NCBI RefSeq assembly: GCF_001889005.1
Contig: NZ_CP018153.1
Span: forward strand, 1,770,501-1,834,500
DNA length: 64,000 nt
Reading direction: 5' to 3'
Source: Christiangramia salexigens
GTDB lineage: Bacteria; Bacteroidota; Bacteroidia; Flavobacteriales; Flavobacteriaceae
In this document: piece after piece, positions 36,251 to 45,334 of the stretch
How the letters are laid out: the number at the start of each line of letters is the position of its first letter
How positions within the stretch are numbered: the stretch's first letter is position 1
Made by a program: the position numbers and the translations under genes
Notes under the pieces: model-generated
Told to the model about the DNA's origin: nothing
Databases searched by the model: none
What the model saw: only the letters and a program-made list of their open reading frames with translations

Positions 36251-36907
36251 ATGAGCATGAAAGAATACATATTAAATGATGTGGAGATACTCAATCTTAA
36301 GGAAAAGATTGGAGATCTTCAGGATCTATTCAATCAACTCACCTATACCCATTTACCTGTGGAAAGGGATGGAGTATATTTAGGCAGTATTTCTGAAAAT
36401 GACGTAAGATGCTTTGACAATAATAAGCGCATTGAAGACTATTTATATGCGCTGGAAGGCTTTTTTGTAAAGGAAAGCGATTACTGGCTGGACAGCCTGG
36501 AAGCCTTCGCTCAGAACAATTGCAATATTCTACCTGTACTTGATGAAGAAAATAAATATCTGGGATATGTAGAGCTAAATGAAATGATAAGCCTGTTCAA
36601 GGAAACACCTTTCCTTAACGAACCCGGAAATATTCTGGTCATAGAGAAAGCCTTTAAAGACTACACCTTCAGTGAAGTAACCCAAATCGTAGAAACGAGT
36701 AACGCTCATGTTCTTGGAGCTTTTGTCTCCAAGATTGAAAATGACATGGCTCAGATCACTATAAAAATCAGTCCTTCGGGAATGAATGAGATCATTCAGT
36801 CTTTCAGAAGATATGGTTATATCATTATTTCTCAACATCAGGAAGACACCTTCAACAAAAATCTTAAGGAACGCTCCAGATACCTGGACAAATACCTGAA
36901 TATATAA
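36251..36907 (+). CDS. CBS domain protein
   Basis: 218 residues. The N-terminal ~125 residues hold a pair of CBS motifs (THLPVERDGVYLGSISENDVR and NILPVLDEENKYLGYVELNEM). The C-terminal part (about 125-218) has an ACT-like pattern ending RRYGYIIISQHQ. It probably senses a nucleotide ligand. Three bases upstream of nadK, so it may regulate or accompany NAD kinase; this is an inference. A second ATG at 36257 is also possible. Confidence 0.85.
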   Translation: MSMKEYILNDVEILNLKEKIGDLQDLFNQLTYTHLPVERDGVYLGSISENDVRCFDNNKRIEDYLYALEGFFVKESDYWLDSLEAFAQNNCNILPVLDEENKYLGYVELNEMISLFKETPFLNEPGNILVIEKAFKDYTFSEVTQIVETSNAHVLGAFVSKIENDMAQITIKISPSGMNEIIQSFRRYGYIIISQHQEDTFNKNLKERSRYLDKYLNI

Positions 36908-36910
36908 TTT

Positions 36911-37795
36911 ATGAAGATTGGTATCTACGGACAATTTTATCACACCAATGCCTCACAATATATTGGTCAGTTACTGGAATTATTGAATCAAAGAAATATC
37001 GAGGTTTTGATCGAAGAAGATTTCCTCGAATTAATTCATGCTAACAAGACGATAGATAAAGATTACGAACATTTCAGTGCTTTTGAAGAACTGGATAATT
37101 CTTTCGATCTTTTTTTATGCATTGGCGGTGATGGTACAATTTTAAAATCCATCAATTACATTCGTAATCTTAACATTCCAATTGTAGGGATAAACACTGG
37201 AAGATTAGGGTTTTTGGCAACAATTCAAAAAGAACAGATCTCTGAAACCATTGATGATATTCTGGAAAAAAAATTCAGTCTATCTCCCAGATCTGTGCTA
37301 ACCATGAAAACCAATCCGAAAAGTATGGATCCGGTATTTTCACATATCGCACTTAACGAAATAGCGGTAAGCCGAAAGAATACAACCTCCATGATCACGG
37401 TAGACACCTGGCTGGACGATCAATACCTTACATCTTACTGGGCAGATGGTCTTATTATTTCCACCCCAACCGGCTCCACCGGTTATTCGCTTAGCTGTGG
37501 CGGACCTGTGATCACTCCAGATGCAGATTCACTAGTGATCACTCCTATCGCACCGCACAACCTGAATGCCAGACCACTGGTTATAAAAGACCATACTACT
37601 ATTAAGCTTAAAGTTTCGGGTAGAGAGGATTCGCATCTTGTATCTATGGACTCCAGGATCGCTACCCTGGAAAACGATACAGAGATCATTATACAAAAAG
37701 CACCCTACACCATTAATTTTGTTGAACTTCAACAGGACAGTTTTTTAAACACTCTGAGAAAAAAACTACTTTGGGGCGAAGACAAGCGGAATTAA
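36911..37795 (+). CDS. nadK: NAD kinase
   Basis: 294 residues. Conserved GGDGTIL (72-78), NTGRLGFLA and TPTGSTGYSLSCGGP, the NAD-binding and catalytic motifs of the family. It phosphorylates NAD+ to NADP+ with ATP or polyphosphate. Three bases after the CBS gene. Confidence 0.97.
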   Translation: MKIGIYGQFYHTNASQYIGQLLELLNQRNIEVLIEEDFLELIHANKTIDKDYEHFSAFEELDNSFDLFLCIGGDGTILKSINYIRNLNIPIVGINTGRLGFLATIQKEQISETIDDILEKKFSLSPRSVLTMKTNPKSMDPVFSHIALNEIAVSRKNTTSMITVDTWLDDQYLTSYWADGLIISTPTGSTGYSLSCGGPVITPDADSLVITPIAPHNLNARPLVIKDHTTIKLKVSGREDSHLVSMDSRIATLENDTEIIIQKAPYTINFVELQQDSFLNTLRKKLLWGEDKRN

Positions 37796-37849
37796 GCAAT
37801 AAAATACTCCTAATCCTGTTTATAAGTATGCACAAATCTGCTCAGATTA

Positions 37850-37878
37850 TTGTAGAGCAAACAGAATTGTTATATTTG
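37850..37878 (+). promoter_or_regulatory. Promoter of the porG-uppS-bamA-ompH operon
   Basis: TTG at 37850-37852, 18-base spacer, TATATTTG at 37871-37878, full consensus. The ATG of porG is 17 bases further, giving a very short leader. Confidence 0.78.
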
Positions 37879-37895
37879 CAAACTTTTGAAAACCT

Positions 37896-38594
37896 ATGAG
37901 GTACCTAATCGCACTTGTAGTGATGGCATTTATTACGACAGGCACATACTCACAACAATTTGAAGTAGGAGCCTTTGCTGGTGGAGCAAACTATATTGGT
38001 GATGTTGGCAGATCCAATTATATTCTACCAAATTCACCTGTTGGCGGCTTCATTGCTAAATGGAACAGGAGTCCGCGGCATGCCTTAAGGTTATCCCTTT
38101 TATACGCTGAAATTTCAGCCGATGACACCAAATCTGCAGATACGCGCAGACAGCAAAGAGGCTACTCATTCAATAATACAATTGCCGAAGCTTCATTAGG
38201 TTTAGAATTTAATTTCTGGAAATTCGATCTTTCGGAACCTTTACCACAAAGCACACCGTATCTCTATACCGGGATCACTTATTTTAAAGCAGATCATCTA
38301 TGGTTAAAAAACGGAAGAGGCGGCAATCTTGTTAATGAAGGCACGAACTGGGAGTTTGCAGTTCCTATGGTAATGGGCTACAAGGAAGCCATTACAGATC
38401 ATATAATTGGTGCGGTAGAAATTGGAGCCAGATATACTTTTACAGATAATCTCGATGGCAGCTGGCCGGAAGAATATTTAGGAAGAAGAGAACCAACTGC
38501 CGAATTTGGTAATAGAAATACGAATGACTGGTATGTTTTTACCGGAATTAATTTAACATTTACGTTTGGACGTAAACCATGTTATTGTTTTTAA
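37896..38594 (+). CDS. porG: PorG/DUF6089 outer-membrane barrel protein
   Basis: 232 residues with a signal peptide (to about residue 19). FEVGAFAGGANYIGDVG and a beta-barrel pattern end in GINLTFTFGRKPCYCF. In Porphyromonas the gene at the same place, just before uppS and bamA, encodes PorG, a type IX secretion component at the outer membrane; the Flavobacteriia family is DUF6089. Gene order supports the assignment. Its TAA is directly followed by the uppS ATG. Confidence 0.8.
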   Translation: MRYLIALVVMAFITTGTYSQQFEVGAFAGGANYIGDVGRSNYILPNSPVGGFIAKWNRSPRHALRLSLLYAEISADDTKSADTRRQQRGYSFNNTIAEASLGLEFNFWKFDLSEPLPQSTPYLYTGITYFKADHLWLKNGRGGNLVNEGTNWEFAVPMVMGYKEAITDHIIGAVEIGARYTFTDNLDGSWPEEYLGRREPTAEFGNRNTNDWYVFTGINLTFTFGRKPCYCF

Positions 38595-39335
38595 ATGAAT
38601 TACAGAGAAAACATAGATCTTAAGAAATTACCCGAACATATAGCCATAATAATGGATGGCAATGGTCGCTGGGCCAAGAAAAAAGGTTTTCTCAGAGCTG
38701 CAGGTCACGAAGAAGGCACCAAAGCAGTTAGAGATGTTGTGGAGGGCTGCGCCGAATTAGGTGTGAAAAATCTTACACTTTATGCATTTTCAACTGAAAA
38801 CTGGAACAGGCCTAAACTGGAAGTAGACACTTTAATGAGACTGCTGGTTTCATCACTAAAAAAGGAAATTAAAACCCTTCAGGAGAACGACATCAAACTT
38901 AATTGCCTTGGAAACATCTCCTCTTTACCCAAAAAAGCGCGTAGAGAATTGCAGGATGTAATTGATAAAACTTCGGGAAATAGCCGAATGACCTTAAGTC
39001 TTGCATTAAGTTACGGAAGCCGGGAAGAATTAACCAATTGCTTTAAGCAAATAGCAGACAAGGTAAAATCTGAAGAATTATCTGTAGATGCGGTTGATGA
39101 ATCGGTTATAAATGAGCATCTTTACACCCGAAATTTGCCAGATGTAGATCTTTTGATCCGTACAAGTGGCGAACAACGCATAAGCAACTTCCTATTATGG
39201 CAGATTGCCTATGCTGAATTGTATTTTACAAAAATCCTATGGCCCGATTACAGAAGAGAAGATCTTTTTGAAGCCATATACAACTATCAAAATAGAGAAC
39301 GAAGATTTGGAAAAACAAGTGAGCAACTCAGTTAG
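38595..39335 (+). CDS. uppS: Isoprenyl transferase (undecaprenyl diphosphate synthase)
   Basis: 246 residues. Motifs IIMDGNGRWAKKKG (about 18-31), YAFSTENWNRP and LLIRTSGEQRISNFLLWQ are all diagnostic of cis-prenyltransferases. It builds the C55 carrier for peptidoglycan and surface polysaccharides. Second gene of the operon, between porG and bamA. Confidence 0.97.
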   Translation: MNYRENIDLKKLPEHIAIIMDGNGRWAKKKGFLRAAGHEEGTKAVRDVVEGCAELGVKNLTLYAFSTENWNRPKLEVDTLMRLLVSSLKKEIKTLQENDIKLNCLGNISSLPKKARRELQDVIDKTSGNSRMTLSLALSYGSREELTNCFKQIADKVKSEELSVDAVDESVINEHLYTRNLPDVDLLIRTSGEQRISNFLLWQIAYAELYFTKILWPDYRREDLFEAIYNYQNRERRFGKTSEQLS

Positions 39336-39342
39336 TGCATTC

Positions 39343-41970
39343 ATGACAAAAAAGATATTTACACTTTTTGCAATTTGTTTCTTATTCAGCATTGCCGCCA
39401 AAGCACAGGACCTACCACTCGGTGATTCAAAAAAATATAAAATTGGCGAAATCAAGGTTACAGGAACCACAACTTATAATGAAAAGACCGTTATTGCCTA
39501 TACCGGTCTGAAAAAGGGAGATGAGATCTTTATCCCCGGAGACAGACTAAGTTCTGTGATCAAGAAATTATGGGAACTGGATCTTTTTAGCGATATCAAT
39601 TTTTATATCACAAATGTAGATGGGAATGTCGCAGATCTGGAGCTTGAAATTCAGGAAGTTCCTGTATTGAATCAGGTGAGATTCACCGGACTTAAAAAGA
39701 AAAGCGCCAAGAAAGAGCTTACCGATGAGAACGACCTAAAACCAGGGGTTAAGGTTACTGAAAACCTCATTACCACAACCAAAAATTATATTGAAAATAA
39801 ATATAAAAAAGAAGGCTACTTCAATGCTAAGGTAGATATTAGAACTTCTGAAGCTACGGATACTACAGGAACTGTTTCCAATAAGGTGAATATGGTTGTA
39901 GATGTAGATCAGGGTGACAGGGTCAAGATCGCCGAGATCGATTTTGCAGGTAATGAGAAGTTCTCTGATGCCAAGATTAGACGGAGCATGAAGGAGACGA
40001 AACAGAAGAATATTTTCAGATTCTGGAAACGTTCCAAGTTCGTTAGAAAGAACTATCAGTCAGACAAACAAGCGATCATAGACAAGTATAAGGAAGAAGG
40101 TTACAGAGATGCAAGAATAACTTCAGATACACTTATAAAGAAGGACGAAGAGACCATTGCACTTCAATTGAATGTTGAAGAAGGGAACCAGTATTATATT
40201 GGTGAAATAGACTTCCTTGGAAATGCAGCCTATACAGATGAGCAGCTTTCACGAGTAATGGGCCTTAAAAAAGGAGACGTTTATAACGGTGTGTTGATCG
40301 ATGAAAGAGTTCAGGGAAGAGAACCTAACAAACAATCTGTTGCTAATATTTACCAGAATAACGGATACCTTTTCTCTAATATAGATCTTGTAGAAACCAA
40401 TGTTTACAATGACACTATCGATTTTGAGATCCGTATCGTAGAAGGAAAAGAAGCATACTTCGATGAGATCAGAGTGACCGGAAACGACAAAACAAAGGAT
40501 CATGTAATCTACAGAGAGCTTAGAACCAAGCCGGGACAGAAATACAGTCAGGAAGCTGTTGTTGCAACAGTGCGTGAACTTGGACAATTAGGTTTCTTTG
40601 ATGCGGAACAGTTGGAACCTAAATTCGTTGATCCAGATCCACAGGCAGGAACATTAAGTCTTGAATATCCTGTAGTAGAAGCAGGAGCCAGCCAGATAGA
40701 ACTACAAGGTGGTTATGGTGGCGGTGGTTTTATTGGTACACTTGGATTATCCTTTAATAACTTCTCTATTCAGGGAATATTTGATAAGGATGCCTATAAG
40801 CCAGTACCAATGGGAGACGGTCAAACCTTATCATTAAGAGCTCAGGCAAGTACTTTCTACCAAACCTATAGCCTTTCTTTCAGAGAGCCATGGTTAGGTG
40901 GCCAGAAGCCGGTAAGTTTCTCTACCTCTTTTAGCTATACCAGACAGTTCCTTTTTGATTATATCAACAGAAAGGCAGATAAGAGCAGAAGCTTCGATAT
41001 ATTAGGTGTTAGCGTAGGACTTGCAAAAAGACTTACCTCCCCAGATCAATATGTAACCATCTCTAATCAGGTTGGTTTCCAGCGTTATGATCTTAACAAC
41101 TATAATACAGGACTTTTCACCTTTGGTAATGGATTCTCCAATAACATGTATTATCAGTTAGGAATCACAAGAGATAACACACGGGTAAATCCAATCTTCC
41201 CAACGGGAGGATCTAAATTTGCATTAACCGCAAAACTTACACCTCCTTACTCTTTATGGAATGGTGTAGATTACGGGAACCTTGAAAATATGGATGAATA
41301 CCAGCTTCGTAATGAAGATGGAAACCTAATTGATAATAATGGAAACAGAGTTACACGTGAAAATTCTGTTGCAGACCAGCAAAAAGTAGATCAAAAGAAG
41401 TACAACTGGCTGGAATTCTATAAAATTAAATTTGCAGGAACATGGTATACCAACCTTGCCAGTTTTGGACCAAGCAGTAACCTTGTTTTAAGAACACATG
41501 CTGAATATGGTTTCTTAGGAGCCTATAACAGCGAACGTGGAGTACCTCCTTTTGAGCGTTTTTATGTTGGTGGTGATGGACTAGGATCTTATAGCCTTGA
41601 CGGAAGAGAGACTATTCAGTTAAGAGGTTATCCAAACCAGTCTATAGTTCCAATTGACCGACCTCAGGATGCAAGGGATGACGGTGCTGTGATCTATAAT
41701 AAATACTCACTTGAACTAAGATTCCCGATCACTTTAAAGCCAGCCGCTTCAATTTATGCACTATCATTTTTAGAAGCAGGTGCCTCATATGACAATTTTA
41801 GAGACTATAATCCGTTTCAGTTAAGTAGATCTGCCGGAGTTGGACTTAGAGTATTTATGCCTACTTTTGGTTTACTTGGTATTGATTTTGGTTATGGATT
41901 CGATCCAATTGTTGGTCAGCAAGGCCCTAATGGATGGGAAACACACTTTATCATAGGACAACAGTTTTAA
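39343..41970 (+). CDS. bamA: Outer-membrane protein assembly factor BamA
   Basis: 875 residues from the ATG at 39343 (MTKKIFTLFAICFLFSIAAKAQ, a clear signal peptide). A longer reading from 39205 overlaps uppS and is rejected. POTRA domains occupy about 25-425 (IGEIKVTGTTTYNEKTV opens the first). The 16-stranded Omp85 barrel follows, with the RGYP lid-lock motif (QLRGYPNQS) and final GFDPIVGQQ..HFIIGQQF. It inserts beta-barrel proteins into the outer membrane. Confidence 0.97.
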   Translation: MTKKIFTLFAICFLFSIAAKAQDLPLGDSKKYKIGEIKVTGTTTYNEKTVIAYTGLKKGDEIFIPGDRLSSVIKKLWELDLFSDINFYITNVDGNVADLELEIQEVPVLNQVRFTGLKKKSAKKELTDENDLKPGVKVTENLITTTKNYIENKYKKEGYFNAKVDIRTSEATDTTGTVSNKVNMVVDVDQGDRVKIAEIDFAGNEKFSDAKIRRSMKETKQKNIFRFWKRSKFVRKNYQSDKQAIIDKYKEEGYRDARITSDTLIKKDEETIALQLNVEEGNQYYIGEIDFLGNAAYTDEQLSRVMGLKKGDVYNGVLIDERVQGREPNKQSVANIYQNNGYLFSNIDLVETNVYNDTIDFEIRIVEGKEAYFDEIRVTGNDKTKDHVIYRELRTKPGQKYSQEAVVATVRELGQLGFFDAEQLEPKFVDPDPQAGTLSLEYPVVEAGASQIELQGGYGGGGFIGTLGLSFNNFSIQGIFDKDAYKPVPMGDGQTLSLRAQASTFYQTYSLSFREPWLGGQKPVSFSTSFSYTRQFLFDYINRKADKSRSFDILGVSVGLAKRLTSPDQYVTISNQVGFQRYDLNNYNTGLFTFGNGFSNNMYYQLGITRDNTRVNPIFPTGGSKFALTAKLTPPYSLWNGVDYGNLENMDEYQLRNEDGNLIDNNGNRVTRENSVADQQKVDQKKYNWLEFYKIKFAGTWYTNLASFGPSSNLVLRTHAEYGFLGAYNSERGVPPFERFYVGGDGLGSYSLDGRETIQLRGYPNQSIVPIDRPQDARDDGAVIYNKYSLELRFPITLKPAASIYALSFLEAGASYDNFRDYNPFQLSRSAGVGLRVFMPTFGLLGIDFGYGFDPIVGQQGPNGWETHFIIGQQF

Positions 41971-42001
41971 TTTGGCACGATATTTTCTATATTCGGTTTA
42001 G

Positions 42002-42811
42002 ATGAAAAAAATAATATTTTCCATACTGATGATTTTCGCCCTGGGCGTGACTTCAGCCTCAGCACAAAAAGGTATTAGAGTAGGTTATATCGATATGGAA
42101 TATATTCTTGAAAATGTCCCCGAATATCAGGAAGCCAGCAGACAACTGGAAAACCGTGTTCAGGAATGGAAGGCAGAATCTGAATCGAGAATGCGTAAAG
42201 TTCAAAATATGCGTACTCAGTTGGAAAATGAAAAAGCCCTGCTTACTCCCGAATTGATCGAAGAAAAACAGGCTGAGATCGCCTATATGGAAAAACAGGC
42301 TTTGGAATATCAGCAAGGCAGATTTGGACCAAAAGGTGATTATATCAATCAGAAAAAACAATTGGTAAGGCCTATTCAGGATCAGGTATTCGCTGCGGTT
42401 CAGGAAATAGCAAAAATCCGTAATCTTGACTTTATTTTTGATCGCACTGCAGATATTGGTATGATATATGCAGATCAGCAATACGATGTAAGTGAGTTGG
42501 TATTACGCACTATTAAAAGAACAGCCAATCGTGAACAACTTCAGGGTAAAGATGAAGTGGCCAAAATGGAAAAAGATGAAAGCCTTACCCTGGAACAGGA
42601 AAAAGAAAAAACCGAAAGGGAACAAGTTATAGAAGAAAGAAAATCTGAAAGGGAAGCCTTGATCGAAAAACGAAATAAAGAAAGAGATTCGATTAGAGCT
42701 GCCAAACAGAAAGAATTTGAAGAAAGAAGAGCTAAGATCTTAGAGGAGAGAGAAAGAAAAAGAGACTCCATTCTTCAATCCAGACAAAAGAAAAACGATA
42801 CAATAAACTAA
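42002..42811 (+). CDS. OmpH/Skp family chaperone with charged C-terminal tail
   Basis: 269 residues. Signal peptide (1-22), then a Skp/OmpH coiled-coil domain opening VGYIDMEYILENVPEY. Unlike the next gene, it has a ~90-residue tail (from about 180) very rich in Glu, Lys and Arg with RDSI repeated, which could form a long single helix. Skp escorts unfolded barrel proteins through the periplasm to BamA, encoded just upstream. The tail is extra relative to the ordinary Skp length of about 160-170 residues. Confidence 0.9.
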   Translation: MKKIIFSILMIFALGVTSASAQKGIRVGYIDMEYILENVPEYQEASRQLENRVQEWKAESESRMRKVQNMRTQLENEKALLTPELIEEKQAEIAYMEKQALEYQQGRFGPKGDYINQKKQLVRPIQDQVFAAVQEIAKIRNLDFIFDRTADIGMIYADQQYDVSELVLRTIKRTANREQLQGKDEVAKMEKDESLTLEQEKEKTEREQVIEERKSEREALIEKRNKERDSIRAAKQKEFEERRAKILEERERKRDSILQSRQKKNDTIN

Positions 42812-42843
42812 ATTTTTAAACCTTAAACTTAACGACGATTAAA

Positions 42844-43353
42844 ATGAAACAATTCAGAACACTTTTTATAGCTTTTGCTTTAATGATTGGAGCTACTGCT
42901 TTTACAAACGCACAGTCCAAAGTTGCACATATCCCTACTCAAGAGCTTGTTCAATCATTACCTGAGTATAAAAATGCGATGGACCAACTTCAGAAACTGG
43001 AGAAGACGTATGATGCTGAGATCAAAGATATGCTATCTGAAGCTCAAAGCACCATGCAGCGTTATGAGGCAGAAGCCAATACTAAGACTGAAGAAGAAAA
43101 CCAAAAAAGAGCTACTGAACTTCAGGCTGCTCAAAGAAGAATTCAGGAGCACAGTGCTCAGGCAAGACAGGATCTTCAGAAGAAAGAAAATGATTTGCTA
43201 AGACCAATCCTTGAAAAGGTACGTACTGCAATTCAAAAAGTTGCAAGAGCTAAAGGATATGACTATGTATTGGATTCTACTACCGGAACCGGAGTAATCC
43301 TTGCAGATGGTTACAACCTTACTCCAGATGTAAAAAAGGAACTAGGTCTGTAA
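42844..43353 (+). CDS. OmpH/Skp family chaperone, standard length
   Basis: 169 residues. Signal peptide (1-23), then KVAHIPTQELVQSLPEY, a coiled-coil rich in Gln/Glu, and a C-terminal YDYVLDSTTGTGVILADG. A second Skp-like chaperone in tandem after bamA, as is normal in Bacteroidota. It ends the operon and is followed by a terminator. Confidence 0.92.
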   Translation: MKQFRTLFIAFALMIGATAFTNAQSKVAHIPTQELVQSLPEYKNAMDQLQKLEKTYDAEIKDMLSEAQSTMQRYEAEANTKTEEENQKRATELQAAQRRIQEHSAQARQDLQKKENDLLRPILEKVRTAIQKVARAKGYDYVLDSTTGTGVILADGYNLTPDVKKELGL

Positions 43354-43380
43354 TTAACAGCCTTATATCAATATAATATT

Positions 43381-43418
43381 AAAAACTGCGTACAGAATTG
43401 TACGCAGTTTTTATTTTT
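43381..43418 (+). terminator. Terminator of the bamA-ompH operon
   Basis: 14-bp perfect stem AAAAACTGCGTACA/TGTACGCAGTTTTT with a four-base loop, followed by ATTTTT. The T tract merges into TATTTTTG (43412-43419), a -7-like box 7 bases before murI, though no -33 TTG is present at the right distance. Confidence 0.88.
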
Positions 43419-43426
43419 GTAATAGT

Positions 43427-44215
43427 ATGAACCAACCCATTGGAGTTTTTGATTCTGGCATAGGTGGCACTTCTATCTGGAAGGAGATCCACCATTTGCT
43501 TCCCAACGAGGAAACCATTTATCTTTCCGACAGTAAAAATGCCCCTTACGGAATCAGGACCCAACAAGAGATCATTGATCTTTCAATAAAAAATACAGAA
43601 AAGCTTTTAAGCATGGGTTGCAAATTAATAGTTGTAGCCTGCAACACAGCTACCACAAATGCTATCAAGGTCCTGCGGAATAGCTACAATGTGCCCATAA
43701 TTGGAATTGAGCCCGCCATAAAACCGGCTGCGCTTAAAAGCTCCAATAAAGCCATTGGCATACTAGCCACCAGAGGAACACTTACCAGCGAACTCTTCAC
43801 AAAGACCTCCGAATTATACACCAAGGACATTAAGGTTATTGAAGTAGAAGGAAATGGCCTTGTAGAACTCATAGAGAGTGGAAATGAGAATTCGCATCAG
43901 ACCAGGGATCTACTCATAACCTTATTAGAACCAATGCTGGAAGCCAGAATAGACTATCTTGTGTTGGGTTGTAGCCACTACCCCTATCTTGTCCCCCTAC
44001 TTAAAGAGATACTACCAATAGATGTTAAGATCATAGATTCGGGTGAAGCCGTAGCGAGACAGACACGAGCTATTCTCCAGCAGAATAATTTGATAAATAC
44101 CTCCAGCCAAACTTTAAGAAGGCCTGTATTTTATTCCAATAGCGATCCCAAGGTATTAGCAAGGATCATAAATGCAGAAAAAGAAAATTACAAGGTTTCC
44201 TACCTTGACTTTTAA
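43427..44215 (+). CDS. murI: Glutamate racemase
   Basis: 262 residues. Both catalytic cysteines are in place: Cys72 in VACNTATTNA and Cys182 in LGCSHYPYL; FDSGIGGTSIW (8-18) opens the protein. It supplies D-glutamate for peptidoglycan. The 3' end overlaps that of the converging PorP/SprF gene by four bases. Confidence 0.97.
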   Translation: MNQPIGVFDSGIGGTSIWKEIHHLLPNEETIYLSDSKNAPYGIRTQQEIIDLSIKNTEKLLSMGCKLIVVACNTATTNAIKVLRNSYNVPIIGIEPAIKPAALKSSNKAIGILATRGTLTSELFTKTSELYTKDIKVIEVEGNGLVELIESGNENSHQTRDLLITLLEPMLEARIDYLVLGCSHYPYLVPLLKEILPIDVKIIDSGEAVARQTRAILQQNNLINTSSQTLRRPVFYSNSDPKVLARIINAEKENYKVSYLDF

Positions 44216-45273
44216 TTGTTAATAGCAGGGCATTTACAACTATATCGCTCACGCGATTTTCCGAAATTATACCCCAGAGTGATCTGATGGAAACCATTTT
44301 CACTTAAGACCAGGGAATTTAATTGATAACTAAAGGTGTATCCAAAGAGGAATCTTTTATAGTTTATCCCGGCATAAGGAGTAATATATCTTAATTGCTG
44401 AGATTTTATTTCGTCCCCATTCTTATTATATTCTGCTCCTTCAAAACTATTTCTATAAGAGATCCCGGTCCAGAATTTACCTTGTTCCAGCTCGTAATAG
44501 GCTTTAAAATTGGCATCAACCGCCATTTCATTAGTCGCTTCGCGGGCCTGAAAAAGAAGTGACGGTTCAAAGCTCCACGGATCATTTACATCCAGACTAA
44601 AAACATAACCTGAAGAAAAAAGATATTTACGCATGTTACTGGGAACAGCATCTGAATAAAACAGATCCCTGCTCACAAAAATTATATTTTTTACTGCAAG
44701 ATGAAAATAAAGATCACTAACATAATATGAGATCCCAACATCCATATTTGCAAAAATATCGGCTTTATCATTTTTTCCGATAAGCGGATCAAAACCTGTA
44801 AATCCGCTTTGGTCAAGCCTATGTTGGATAACACCCCCGCTAATTCCAAATGATAATTGATTGAGATCTGCAGTGCTTCTGGAAAACATTAAATGATAGG
44901 CCAGACTTCCATAGGCTCCTACTTTAGAAAAGTTTCCATTCTCATCACGAAAAAGGATCCCTCCTGCTCCAATCTTATCTGTGAGTCTGGAATTAACGGC
45001 CAGAGTTTGTAAGTTGGGAGCACCCTCTACGTCGAACCACTGGCGACGACCTGTTAACCTGATCTGATCGTAATTTGATGCTCCCGCCATTGAGGGATGG
45101 AGCAGAAAAAGATTATCGGTGAGATAATCGGAATACGTAGGAATAATTTCCTGGGCCTCAATGCTAACAATATTGAAGCAAACACTCACCAAAAGCGCCG
45201 GTATTAATTTGAATTTAATCAATGAACCAGAAAGACGAGCAGGGAAAAATTGTATAACAGATCTACAATGCAT
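44212..45273 (-). CDS. PorP/SprF family type IX secretion membrane protein
   Basis: 353 residues. PorP/SprF signature: YSDYLTDNLFLLHPSMAGASN (about 49-69), LTGRRQWFDVEGAPNLQ, and a barrel ending HQITLGYNFGKS. SprF-type proteins are needed to export type-B-CTD adhesins and are usually encoded right after their substrate; here there is no adhesin next to it. The ATG at 45273 gives a long N-terminus before the hydrophobic signal; a TTG at 45222 (LIKFKLIPALLVSV) gives a conventional signal peptide and may be the true start. Confidence 0.87.
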   Translation of the reverse strand: MHCRSVIQFFPARLSGSLIKFKLIPALLVSVCFNIVSIEAQEIIPTYSDYLTDNLFLLHPSMAGASNYDQIRLTGRRQWFDVEGAPNLQTLAVNSRLTDKIGAGGILFRDENGNFSKVGAYGSLAYHLMFSRSTADLNQLSFGISGGVIQHRLDQSGFTGFDPLIGKNDKADIFANMDVGISYYVSDLYFHLAVKNIIFVSRDLFYSDAVPSNMRKYLFSSGYVFSLDVNDPWSFEPSLLFQAREATNEMAVDANFKAYYELEQGKFWTGISYRNSFEGAEYNKNGDEIKSQQLRYITPYAGINYKRFLFGYTFSYQLNSLVLSENGFHQITLGYNFGKSRERYSCKCPAINN

Positions 45274-45312
45274 AAAGCCCTTAAATATATATATAAGCTA
45301 GTTTTTCTTTAG

Positions 45313-45320
45313 TATTTTTG
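45313..45320 (+). promoter_or_regulatory. Possible -7 box for the Nfu gene
   Basis: TATTTTTG 14 bases before the ATG at 45335; no TTG at the -33 position, so the call is tentative. Confidence 0.35.
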
Positions 45321-45334
45321 CTAAAAATTTTGAG

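Noticed and set aside
39205..39342. Extended N-terminus for BamA
   Set aside because: It overlaps the uppS coding end and precedes a clear signal peptide that starts at 39343.
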